The notes beneath the pieces were generated by a model that was not told the origin of the DNA, ran no database searches, and worked only from the letters and a program-made list of their open reading frames with translations. DNA of 7,148 nucleotides. Source: Rhodospirillaceae bacterium. GTDB taxonomy: Bacteria > Pseudomonadota > Alphaproteobacteria > Rhodospirillales > 2-02-FULL-58-16. Position 1 is the first letter of the stretch, and each line of letters starts with the position of its first letter. The position numbers and the translations under genes were made by a program. Below, piece after piece: positions 1 through 5,465 of this stretch. The stretch covers positions 1-7,148 of the forward strand of contig JAUXMA010000074.1 of NCBI GenBank assembly GCA_030623425.1, written 5' to 3'.

Positions 1-1
1 C

Positions 2-85
2 CAGGCCCGCTCCAAGGCCCGCGCCAAATATCCCCAAGCGGGTGGCTATGTGATCGAACAGGTCGTTCCGGCTTTGGAACCTTGA
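2..85 (+). CDS. C-terminal end of an unidentified protein (partial)
   Basis: An open frame enters from the left edge and ends at a TGA at 83-85, giving 27 residues that finish in VVPALEP. The fragment is rich in Ala, Arg and Lys at first and then becomes hydrophobic. About 17 of 27 third positions are G or C, which fits coding DNA of this genome but is weak evidence at this length. The opposite strand is also open here in two frames, so the strand is not certain. I do not recognise the family. The next gene on the same strand begins 228 bases further on, so the two are probably not tightly coupled. Confidence 0.45.
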   Translation, partial: QARSKARAKYPQAGGYVIEQVVPALEP

Positions 86-215
86 TGATTTGATTCTGCG
101 TTGATGGCGCTCCGGGCGGGCTCTGTCCGGCATCATCCCTTTCCGTGCGCCCTCCGAGGCGAATTCCCGCCACCGTTGCCGTTCGGGCGAAAGGCTTTGT
201 TAACACTCCCGCCGT

Positions 216-231
216 AAACCTATTCAGGTTT
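216..231. repeat. Perfect 6-bp inverted repeat upstream of the 77-aa gene
   Basis: AAACCT (216-221) and AGGTTT (226-231) are exact reverse complements separated by the four bases ATTC. The element lies about 85 bases before the start at 314, just after a palindromic GTTAAC at 199-204. It could be a small operator or part of a hairpin. The stem is AT-rich and not followed by a proper T-run, so it is a poor terminator. The function is unknown. Confidence 0.3.
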
Positions 232-248
232 TCCATTCCGGCCGCGTG

Positions 249-269
249 TCCCTAAGCCGCGTTCAGGGA
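249..269. repeat. Imperfect inverted repeat near the start of the 77-aa gene
   Basis: TCCCT-AA (249-255) pairs with TT-C-AGGGA (262-269), with a single bulged C at 264 and the six-base loop GCCGCG. It lies 44 bases before the start codon at 314, so it would be in the 5' leader if transcription starts upstream. Only this one copy is visible and the stem is short. It may be a leader hairpin, or chance in GC-rich DNA. Confidence 0.25.
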
Positions 270-313
270 TGGGAAATCCGGGATCACCGTTTATCGGAAG
301 AAGGATTTGAACA

Positions 314-547
314 ATGCTTCATTACCCCAATGGCAGCAAGGTCTTCGAGGTTTCCATATACAACAAGGACGTGCGGGCTTTGGTGAAGGAAAACCAAAGC
401 CACGGTTATTTCGATGACCATTGGGCGGACCTTCATGTTCACAACGTTGTCGCCAGCGATGAGATTGAAGCACGGGCGTTGATCGCCGAGCGCTTTCCGC
501 CAACGGACGGTTTTGTTGTCGAGGACGTTTGCGCCAGCCATTGCTAA
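314..547 (+). CDS. Small conserved-type hypothetical protein (77 aa)
   Basis: The ATG at 314 is preceded by a good ribosome binding site, AAGGA at 301-305, with an 8-base spacer; the frame ends at TAA 545-547. The product is small, soluble and mildly acidic, with no signal peptide or membrane segment. It opens with a VFEVSIYNKDVRALV stretch, continues with an aromatic and His-rich centre (HGYFDDHWADLHVH), and then has a helix rich in Glu and Ala followed by ERFPP. It ends CASHC, with two Cys close together. I recall similar short proteins of unknown function in Rhodospirillales, but I cannot name a family. The two clustered Cys and several His could bind metal, which is speculative. It converges on the minus-strand secreted protein, with 21 bases between the stops. 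Confidence 0.75.
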   Translation: MLHYPNGSKVFEVSIYNKDVRALVKENQSHGYFDDHWADLHVHNVVASDEIEARALIAERFPPTDGFVVEDVCASHC

Positions 548-554
548 ACTGCCC

Positions 555-569
555 GGGATTGGCGATCCC
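555..569. terminator. Short hairpin between convergent genes, possible weak bidirectional terminator
   Basis: GGGATT (555-560) can pair with GATCCC (564-569) around a three-base GGC loop, with one T-G wobble; five of the six pairs are perfect. It sits between the stop of the 77-aa gene (547) and the stop of the minus-strand gene, touching that stop codon at 569-571. There is no T-run on either side, so intrinsic termination would be weak at best. Its position is the main argument for it. Confidence 0.3.
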
Positions 570-1657
570 TACTGCTCCTCTTCTTCTCCTTTCTCGCGGC
601 CGGTTTCGAAAAAGCGGTAGACGTCCAAGCCGCCCAGGACCGCGCCATCGAAGCCCTGGTCGATGATCCCGTAAATATAGGATTGGGTGTTGCCGGTGAT
701 GATCCGTTGCCATTCGGGGCTCCAATATTCGACGTGGAACTTGTCCGGATCGCCGCGAGCCGGAGCGCTGATCCACAACGGCGATCCTTCCCGCCAACGG
801 GGTTTCCAGTAATAGAGATAACTCGCCGCCGCGCCGATATCGAGCTGGGCCAGGACCAGCCGCCGGGCGCCGATTTTCTTGTATTTCAAGGTCTCGACGG
901 CCTGTTTGCTCAACGGCAAGCGGCCATGGAAGACATCGACGACAACCATGTCGTAATTGGTGTCGTGCAGTTTCAAGGTGTACTCGTCCTGGCGGCCGAA
1001 GGGCGTGGAATCGACGATGCGGAGGAAGTTTTTCACCGCTTTCAATGATGATATGCTCCTTGGGTTTTCCATGTACGGCCGTTTCGGATAGGGAGGCAGG
1101 CTGTTGAGGCCGGCTTCGGCGGCGTGGGCGACGAAAGGGATGTAACCCCTGGCGGCAATGATCCGGTAGGATTCGTCGACCACCTTCGGCGTCTTGGCGT
1201 AGTCGATGATCAGAACCTTGAGGCCGTTGCTCTTCGCCTGCGCGGTCAGACGAAGGAGTCTTTTCTGCTTGTCCTTGTTGGCAAAGGGTTTGCCGAATTC
1301 CGGGTCGCCGTAAAACAGGGCTTTCTGGATGATCCCGTCTATCGAGCGGATGTAGGTGCGGGCGGGATTGCTCTTGGTTTCGTCGTCCTCTTGGCGTTTG
1401 ACCAAGAGATCGAGACCATTTTCGGCGATGAGCACGAAGTTGGGGCGGTGCTTGCGGGCGAAGGTGCTGATCGACTGCACGAACTTACGCATCTCCTCGC
1501 GGTAATCGAGAATAAGACCGCGGCGGACCGTTGGCGCAATTTCCTCCTTTTCAGTGGGCTCTAGCTGGATGCGCACCTTGCCCTTTTCCTGGGCCACGGC
1601 GGCGCCAGCGGCGAGGACAAGGGAAGCCACAAAAACGGCAATCAACGATCGGCACAT
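569..1657 (-). CDS. Secreted TM1410/GH114-like TIM-barrel protein, catalytic positions apparently lost
   Basis: This 362-residue protein starts at the ATG at 1657-1655. A GAGGA ribosome site lies about 8 bases upstream, within the 47-base gap after the oxidoreductase gene. A Sec signal peptide is clear: a hydrophobic core in residues 5-20, then AVA before QEK around residue 23. The mature part resembles the TM1410-like glycoside hydrolase proteins (COG2342, GH114 superfamily). Residues 46-80 contain the RGLILDYR and FARKHRPNFVLIAENGLDLL strands. Residues 270-285 contain IGAAASYLYYW, and residues 317-350 contain VEYWSPEWQ and GFDGAVLGGLDVYRFFE. From memory, family members carry GEAEDYRxYW and GFDGVYLD at these places. 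Here the acidic residues are Ala276, Ala278 and Gly342. The C-terminus is highly charged (GREKGEEEEQ). It probably acts in the periplasm or outside the cell on, or binding to, amino-sugar polysaccharide. The substrate is unknown, and it may be a non-catalytic binding protein. Confidence 0.8.
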   Translation of the reverse strand: MCRSLIAVFVASLVLAAGAAVAQEKGKVRIQLEPTEKEEIAPTVRRGLILDYREEMRKFVQSISTFARKHRPNFVLIAENGLDLLVKRQEDDETKSNPARTYIRSIDGIIQKALFYGDPEFGKPFANKDKQKRLLRLTAQAKSNGLKVLIIDYAKTPKVVDESYRIIAARGYIPFVAHAAEAGLNSLPPYPKRPYMENPRSISSLKAVKNFLRIVDSTPFGRQDEYTLKLHDTNYDMVVVDVFHGRLPLSKQAVETLKYKKIGARRLVLAQLDIGAAASYLYYWKPRWREGSPLWISAPARGDPDKFHVEYWSPEWQRIITGNTQSYIYGIIDQGFDGAVLGGLDVYRFFETGREKGEEEEQ

Positions 1658-1704
1658 CGGCGTAGTCCTCGTTGCGGGGGAAACCGTTTTTAAGCAACAC
1701 TAGG

Positions 1705-2808
1705 TCATGCCAGCATCGCCACCACCTCCTCGGCGATGGCCAAGGCGGCGGTCAGGCCCGGAGATTCTATTCCGAAAAGGTTTATCAACCCCTTAACTCC
1801 ATGCGCCGCCGGCCCTTGAATGACGAAGTCGGCGGGCGCTTCGCCGGGAATCTGGATTTTTGGCCTGATGCCGCTATATCCAGGCCTCAGAGCCCCGTCC
1901 TTCAGGTCGGGCCAGTAGCGGCGGATGGCCTCGTAGAAACCGCCGGCGCGACCGCAATCGACGGTATAATCGATTTCCTCTACCCATTCCACATCGGGAC
2001 CGAAGCGCCCTTGTCCGGATAGGTCCCGGGTGTAATGGATGCCCAGGCTGGCGGCGCCCGGCACCGGGTAGATCAAGTGTCCGAACGGCGCCTTGCCGGA
2101 CAAGAAAAAATAGTTGCCCTTGGCGAGGTGGAGGGGCGGAATGAACTCGCCCGCCAGGCCTTCGAAAGCGGCGGCGACGTTTTGCGCGCCGAGGCCGGCG
2201 CAATTGACCGCCAGTCGGCAGGAAAGCCGCATCGGATTGGCACCGCCCATCGCCAGTATGAGCCGCTCGCCATCGACCCATCCTCCGGCGACGGGACTGT
2301 GAAAAGCGAAGGCGGCGCCGCCGCCTTCCGCCTCGCCCCGAAGACTGAGCATGAAGGCGTGGCTGTCGAGGATGCCGGTGGACGGAGACTTCAACGCGGC
2401 GCGGCAAAGAAGTGAGGGTTCCAGGCCGCGGGCAGCCGCCGCGTCCAGCCATTCCAGGTCGCCGACGCCGTTTTCGCGGCCCGTTTTCAGGAGACCGCGC
2501 AGGAGAGTCGTTTCCTCGTCGTTGGTGGCGATGATCAGTTTGCCGCAGCGCTGATGTTCGATGCCATGTTCGCCCAGGTAGGCGTAAAGCATGTCACGCC
2601 CCTTGACGCAAAGGCGCGCCTTGAGGCTGCCAATGGGGTAGTAGATACCGGCGTGGATGACCTCGGAATTGCGCGAACTGGTCTCCGTGCCGATGGCGCC
2701 CGCCGCCTCCAGGACGACCACCTCGCGGCCGGCTCGCGCCAAGGCGCGGGCCACCGCCAGCCCAACCACCCCGGCCCCGATCACCGCGCAATCGATGCGA
2801 TCCGTCAT
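1705..2808 (-). CDS. FAD-dependent oxidoreductase, L-2-hydroxyglutarate dehydrogenase-like (DAO family)
   Basis: This 367-residue cytoplasmic flavoprotein starts at the ATG at 2808-2806, with a modest GGGA Shine-Dalgarno-like sequence just upstream. A Rossmann FAD site covers residues 7-34: GAGVVG at 11-16, with Glu34 at the end of the second strand where the ADP ribose is bound. It is followed by [15 protein letters not shown] (44-58), a signature of the LhgO/L2HGDH branch of the DAO superfamily, then SLKARLCV and the CGKL strand. The C-terminal [17 protein letters not shown] closes the FAD domain. Length and order match complete family members. Related enzymes oxidise L-2-hydroxyglutarate to 2-oxoglutarate and pass electrons to quinone. 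The substrate here is not proven, since the branch includes many uncharacterised oxidoreductases, so I give no gene symbol. The secreted GH114-like gene follows 47 bases later on the same strand, and the two are probably co-transcribed. Confidence 0.88.
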   Translation of the reverse strand: MTDRIDCAVIGAGVVGLAVARALARAGREVVVLEAAGAIGTETSSRNSEVIHAGIYYPIGSLKARLCVKGRDMLYAYLGEHGIEHQRCGKLIIATNDEETTLLRGLLKTGRENGVGDLEWLDAAAARGLEPSLLCRAALKSPSTGILDSHAFMLSLRGEAEGGGAAFAFHSPVAGGWVDGERLILAMGGANPMRLSCRLAVNCAGLGAQNVAAAFEGLAGEFIPPLHLAKGNYFFLSGKAPFGHLIYPVPGAASLGIHYTRDLSGQGRFGPDVEWVEEIDYTVDCGRAGGFYEAIRRYWPDLKDGALRPGYSGIRPKIQIPGEAPADFVIQGPAAHGVKGLINLFGIESPGLTAALAIAEEVVAMLA

Positions 2809-3022
2809 TCGTTTCCCGAGTCCGGAGTTTGCGGCGGCGGCGGCTTGCGGTCAAGCACCCCCCTCGCCAAGATGTGAAAGCGATTTGTATTGCGCTGGCA
2901 GGCCCTCCGGCACCACACTCGCCTATATGGAGCCGGTCATCGGTCTCGTCATCTTCGCCTTCGTCTTCCATGCCTTCCGCCGGCAAGGGGTCGTCCATAC
3001 CCAATAGGCGTGTCGGCAAGCA

Positions 3023-3051
3023 TTGCTCCACTTGGCGGCGGGCGGTACATT
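3023..3051 (+). promoter_or_regulatory. Weak sigma70-like promoter candidate for mipZ
   Basis: TTGCTC (3023-3028) and TACATT (3046-3051) are separated by exactly 17 bases. They match 3 of 6 and 4 of 6 consensus positions. Transcription would begin near 3058, leaving a leader of about 90 bases before the mipZ ATG. In GC-rich alphaproteobacterial DNA such matches occur by chance, so this is only the best-spaced candidate in the region. Confidence 0.2.
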
Positions 3052-3091
3052 CGCATCACGTTGACACCACGGAAATATGACTTGGCGGCCT

Positions 3092-3110
3092 TTGCGGTTT
3101 TCCACCGCAA
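3092..3110. repeat. Perfect 6-bp inverted repeat 40 bases before mipZ
   Basis: TTGCGG (3092-3097) and CCGCAA (3105-3110) are exact reverse complements around a 7-base TTTTCCA spacer. It is centred about 50 bases upstream of the mipZ ATG. It could be an operator for a dimeric regulator or a hairpin in the mRNA leader. It has no T-run after the stem, and no second copy is visible in the window. Confidence 0.3.
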
Positions 3111-3149
3111 CGATTCCAGCGCCGCCGTTCAGGCGGGGGAGGTCGTTTC

Positions 3150-3941
3150 ATGAGCGCCCATGTCGTCGTCGTCGGCAACGAAAAGGGCGGCAGCGGCAAA
3201 TCGACCGTTGCCATGCACCTGATCGTCGGCTTCTTGAAGGCCGGCCGGTCCGTCGCCAGCCTCGATTTGGACCTACGCCAGGCAACCCTGTCGCGCTACC
3301 TGGGCAACCGGCGCGCCTATGAATTGGCGCGAGGGCTGGATCTGCCGATGCCCGAACACCAAAGCTTCGACCACGGAAGCTCTTGCCGCGCCGCCGATAG
3401 GGATGAAGAGGGGCGGTTGAAGACGCTGATCCCGCGGTTGGCCACGGATTTCGACGTCCTGGTTATCGATACGCCAGGCAACGACAACAGCCTTAACCGT
3501 TTGGGGCATTCGTTCGCCGACACCCTGATCACGCCCTTGAACGACAGCTTGATCGACTTGGATGTTCTGGCGCGGGTGGAAAACGAAAGCGTCAAGATCG
3601 CCAGTCCCAGCCATTACGCCGAAATGGTCTGGGAGCAAAAAAAGGCAAGGGCGATCCGTGACGGCGGCGCCATCGATTGGATCGTCGTGCGCAACCGGCT
3701 GAGCTCTCTGGATGCCCGCAACAAGCGCCGGATGGAGCGGTTGCTGCGCGACTTGTCCTCGCGCATCGGATTCCGGATCGTGTCCGGCCTGGGCGAAAGG
3801 GTAGTTTACCGGGAACTGTTTCTTACAGGTTTGACCTTGATGGACTTGGAAGCCATCGCTGGCGGCGACGGGCTCACCTTGTCCCAGGTCACGGCCCGCC
3901 AGGAAGTACGAAACCTGGTCGAGGCCGTCCGCTGGCGATGA
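3150..3941 (+). CDS. mipZ: Division-plane positioning ATPase MipZ
   Basis: This 263-residue ParA/MinD-family P-loop ATPase matches Caulobacter MipZ along its length. The start is backed by a GGGGGAGG site 7 bases upstream. VVVVGNEKGG begins the protein, and the deviant Walker A is KGGSGKST (12-19), with the signature Lys12. SLDLDLRQ (37-44) is the Walker A' strand, followed by the MipZ-type LGNRRAY. Walker B is IDTPGND (106-112). The family-specific tail segments WIVVRNRLSS, RIGFRIVSGL, RVVYRELFLTGLTLMDL and TARQEVRNL are all present. In Caulobacter, MipZ binds ParB near the origin and forms a bipolar gradient over the chromosome. Its ATP-bound dimer inhibits FtsZ polymerisation, so the ring forms at midcell. 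The residue 67-92 stretch is shorter and more polar than in Caulobacter. It probably leads the four-gene plus-strand cluster, with 49 bases before the next gene. Confidence 0.95.
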   Translation: MSAHVVVVGNEKGGSGKSTVAMHLIVGFLKAGRSVASLDLDLRQATLSRYLGNRRAYELARGLDLPMPEHQSFDHGSSCRAADRDEEGRLKTLIPRLATDFDVLVIDTPGNDNSLNRLGHSFADTLITPLNDSLIDLDVLARVENESVKIASPSHYAEMVWEQKKARAIRDGGAIDWIVVRNRLSSLDARNKRRMERLLRDLSSRIGFRIVSGLGERVVYRELFLTGLTLMDLEAIAGGDGLTLSQVTARQEVRNLVEAVRWR

Positions 3942-3951
3942 CTGGCGATGA
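3932..3951 (+). repeat. 10-bp tandem duplication across the mipZ stop codon
   Basis: The ten bases CTGGCGATGA occur twice back to back (3932-3941 and 3942-3951). The first copy ends exactly with the mipZ TGA stop. The second copy carries an out-of-frame ATG that leads only to a spurious reading frame over the next gene. It looks like a replication-slippage duplication. Because it lies after the stop, it leaves the MipZ protein unchanged and lengthens the spacer to the VWA gene. Confidence 0.7.
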
Positions 3952-3990
3952 CTAGCGGCGGCGGCGACGGCGCGTTAAACTTGTCGGGCG

Positions 3991-4707
3991 ATGACCAGCA
4001 ACGACAAAAAGCTGCCTGTGAAGAAGGCGTCGGACGCCGAGATCGCGGGCTTTCTCGGCCAAGTGGCGGCGCTGCCCAAAGGCTCGGGGACGGGGCGGCG
4101 CGGGCGCTTGATCTTCGCCATGGACGCCACCGCCAGCCGCGAGCCGACATGGGACCGGGCCGCCCATATCCAGGGTGAGATGTTCGTCGAGACCGCCGCT
4201 TTGGGCGGTTTGGAAATCCAGATGGCCTATTACCGGGGTTTTGGTGAGTTCAAGGTTTCGCACTGGCTGACCCAATCGGCCGAACTCAACCGGCTGATGA
4301 CATCGGTCTTTTGTCTGGCCGGTCAAACCCAGATCGGCAAGGTTCTCAGGCACGCCATCGGCGAGACCCAAAAAATGAAAGTCAACGCCCTGGTCTTCGT
4401 CGGCGATAGCATCGAGGAGGACGTCGACAAGCTGGGCGCCATTGCCGGCGAATTGGGACTCCTCGGGGTCCCCGCTTTCATGTTCCACGAAGGCGGGAAC
4501 CCGCTCGCTGCCTTCGCCTTCCAACAAATCGCCCACTTGACCAAGGGCGCTTACTGCTGTTTCGATTCCGGCAGCGCCCATCAGTTGGGCGAGCTGTTGA
4601 GCGCGGTCGCCGTTTACGCCGCCGGCGGCCGCCCGGCGCTTGAAAACTTAAGCAAAAAACGGGGCGGCGAGGTCTTGAAAATCGCCCATCAAGTAAAGGG
4701 GAATTGA
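3991..4707 (+). CDS. VWA-domain protein (cytoplasmic, unknown function)
   Basis: This 238-residue protein has no signal peptide or membrane segment. After a charged N-terminal helix (residues 1-30), a von Willebrand factor A-type fold starts with the strand RGRLIFAMDATAS. Asp45, Thr47 and Ser49 form a DxTxS variant of the DxSxS metal-ion-dependent adhesion site. Thr113 (in LAGQTQIGKVL) and Asp139 (in ALVFVGDSIEED) supply the other two expected ligands, so the Mg2+-binding set looks complete. Bacterial VWA proteins usually serve as metal-dependent protein-interaction scaffolds, often with AAA+ or chaperone partners. The start ATG at 3991 lacks a clear Shine-Dalgarno sequence. I keep it because the N-terminus looks like that of relatives I recall in Rhodospirillales. 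The J-domain gene begins 4 bases after its stop, so the two proteins very likely work together. The partner and cargo are unknown. Confidence 0.85.
   Translation: MTSNDKKLPVKKASDAEIAGFLGQVAALPKGSGTGRRGRLIFAMDATASREPTWDRAAHIQGEMFVETAALGGLEIQMAYYRGFGEFKVSHWLTQSAELNRLMTSVFCLAGQTQIGKVLRHAIGETQKMKVNALVFVGDSIEEDVDKLGAIAGELGLLGVPAFMFHEGGNPLAAFAFQQIAHLTKGAYCCFDSGSAHQLGELLSAVAVYAAGGRPALENLSKKRGGEVLKIAHQVKGN
4696..4702 (+). promoter_or_regulatory. Ribosome binding site supporting the TTG start at 4712
   Basis: AAGGGGA sits at the 3' end of the VWA gene, 9 bases before TTG 4712. No ATG or GTG lies at a suitable distance in the frame, so this site decides the TTG start and suggests translational coupling with the VWA gene, whose stop ends at 4707. 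Confidence 0.6.
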
Positions 4708-4711
4708 CGGT

Positions 4712-5452
4712 TTGCTTGCCTATTTCATTCTCGGCATCGCCTTGCTCGCCGGCCTGCTGTTGGCCGGCCGCTGGTTCGCCAGCGCCGATCCCAAGACCCT
4801 GGTCAAGGTTCTCAAGCGGCTCGCCATCTCGTTGATCGTGGTGGTGGCGGTCTTTTTCCTGGTTACCGGGCGGCTGGGCTGGGCCTTGATGGCGCTGCCG
4901 GCGCTGATGCCTTGGTTTATGCGTTTCCGCTCCCTGTCTCGCGCCGCCAAGAACTTTTCCCGCATGGCCCAGGCCACCAGCGGCGGCGGCACCGGCACCG
5001 GCACCGGCCAGACCTCGGAGGTGGAAACCCGGTTCCTGCGCATGTCCCTGGACCATGACAGCGGCGTCATGAACGGGGAAGTCATCGACGGCCCTTACGC
5101 CGGGCGTTCCCTGGACGAGATGGTGCTTGCCGAACTCGTCGGCCTGCTCAATCACTGCCTGGCCGAGGACCGGCAATCGGCGCAAGTGCTCGAAGCCTAT
5201 CTCGACCGCGTCCACGCCGGCTGGCGCGAAGAGGCGACGGCCACGGATGGCGCAAGCCAGGACGCTTTCGGGAACGGCACCATGTCGCCGGAGGAGGCCT
5301 ACCGAATCCTTGGCCTGGAGGCCGGGGCGACGGGAGCCGAAATCAAGGAAGCCCACCACCGGCTGATCGCCGGCCTGCATCCGGATCACGGCGGCTCCAC
5401 CTATCTCGCCGCCAAGATCAACCAGGCCAAGGACGTGCTGCTTGGGCATTGA
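4712..5452 (+). CDS. Membrane-anchored J-domain protein (Pam18/Tim14-like C-terminus)
   Basis: The protein has 246 residues from a TTG start. Three hydrophobic segments lie at about 2-19, 37-52 and 55-70. Positive charge in residues 20-36 and 71-84 predicts an outside N-terminus and a cytoplasmic C-terminus. A Gly-Thr repeat (residues 91-99, coded by GGCACC repeats at 4988-5005) links to a middle domain (about 103-180) containing FLRMSLDHDSGVMNGEVIDG and ending LEAYLDRVHAGWRE. The J domain fills the last 56 residues (191-246), with the HPD triad at 223-225. There is no Gly/Phe region and no zinc-binding domain, so it is not DnaJ itself. The tail HPDHGGSTYLAAKINQAKD closely resembles mitochondrial Pam18/Tim14. 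It should stimulate the ATPase of DnaK at the inner membrane. The client is unknown. It follows the VWA gene by 4 bases and precedes the peptidase-like gene by 13. Confidence 0.88.
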   Translation: MLAYFILGIALLAGLLLAGRWFASADPKTLVKVLKRLAISLIVVVAVFFLVTGRLGWALMALPALMPWFMRFRSLSRAAKNFSRMAQATSGGGTGTGTGQTSEVETRFLRMSLDHDSGVMNGEVIDGPYAGRSLDEMVLAELVGLLNHCLAEDRQSAQVLEAYLDRVHAGWREEATATDGASQDAFGNGTMSPEEAYRILGLEAGATGAEIKEAHHRLIAGLHPDHGGSTYLAAKINQAKDVLLGH

Positions 5453-5453
5453 C

Positions 5454-5458
5454 GGGAG
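5454..5458 (+). promoter_or_regulatory. Ribosome binding site deciding the TTG start at 5466
   Basis: GGGAG begins 2 bases after the J-protein stop and ends 7 bases before TTG 5466. A nearer ATG at 5459-5461 is in another frame and overlaps the Shine-Dalgarno sequence itself, so it cannot use this site. The TTG gives an intact signal peptide, which supports it. Confidence 0.6.
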
Positions 5459-5465
5459 ATGATCG

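Larger units (their letters stand above)
2809..3149. other. Divergent intergenic region between the oxidoreductase and mipZ
   Basis: These 341 bases separate two divergent starts and should hold the promoters for both sides. Visible items are a GCG triplet run at about 2831-2843, a 26-codon hydrophobic open frame at 2927-3007 without a ribosome site, and a direct repeat CTTGGCGGC at 3031-3039 and 3081-3089, exactly 50 bases apart. There is also a TTGACA at 3061-3066 with no fitting -10 box, an inverted repeat at 3092-3110, and one GANTC site at 3112-3116. The strong GGGGGAGG ribosome site for mipZ ends at 3142, 7 bases before its ATG. I see no convincing CtrA box (TTAA-N7-TTAA) and no convincing promoter for the minus-strand unit. 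Confidence 0.6.

Noticed and set aside
291..797. Minus-strand 168-codon frame across the convergent junction
   Set aside because: It covers parts of two supported genes in other frames and yields an Arg-rich sequence without any recognisable motif.
2594..3031. Minus-strand 145-codon frame starting upstream of the oxidoreductase
   Set aside because: Most of it overlaps the FAD Rossmann domain in another frame and turns Arg/Gly-rich. The acidic start is the mirror of a hydrophobic plus-strand stretch, and no ribosome site stands out.
3061..3089. TTGACA (3061-3066) as the -35 box of a mipZ promoter
   Set aside because: No -10-like hexamer lies 16-18 bases downstream; the only AT-rich piece (around 3073-3080) is far too close.
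3082..3096. Sigma54-type -24/-12 promoter in TTGGCGGCCTTTGC
   Set aside because: The GG and GC dinucleotides are separated by 8 bases, whereas the sigma54 consensus needs 10.
3948..4178. Plus-strand 76-codon frame starting in the 10-bp duplication after mipZ
   Set aside because: It runs out of frame over the VWA gene, has an Arg/Gly/Gln-rich product and lacks a ribosome site.
4988..5005. GGCACC hexamer repeat as a possible mobile or regulatory repeat
   Set aside because: It has three in-frame copies encoding a Gly-Thr linker between the membrane part and the middle domain of the J protein, which fully explains it.
4478..5449. Long minus-strand open frame of 323 codons opposite the VWA and J-protein genes
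   Set aside because: It is antisense to two well-supported genes. Its product is rich in Gly, Arg, His and Gln with no recognisable domain, which is typical of mirror frames in GC-rich DNA.
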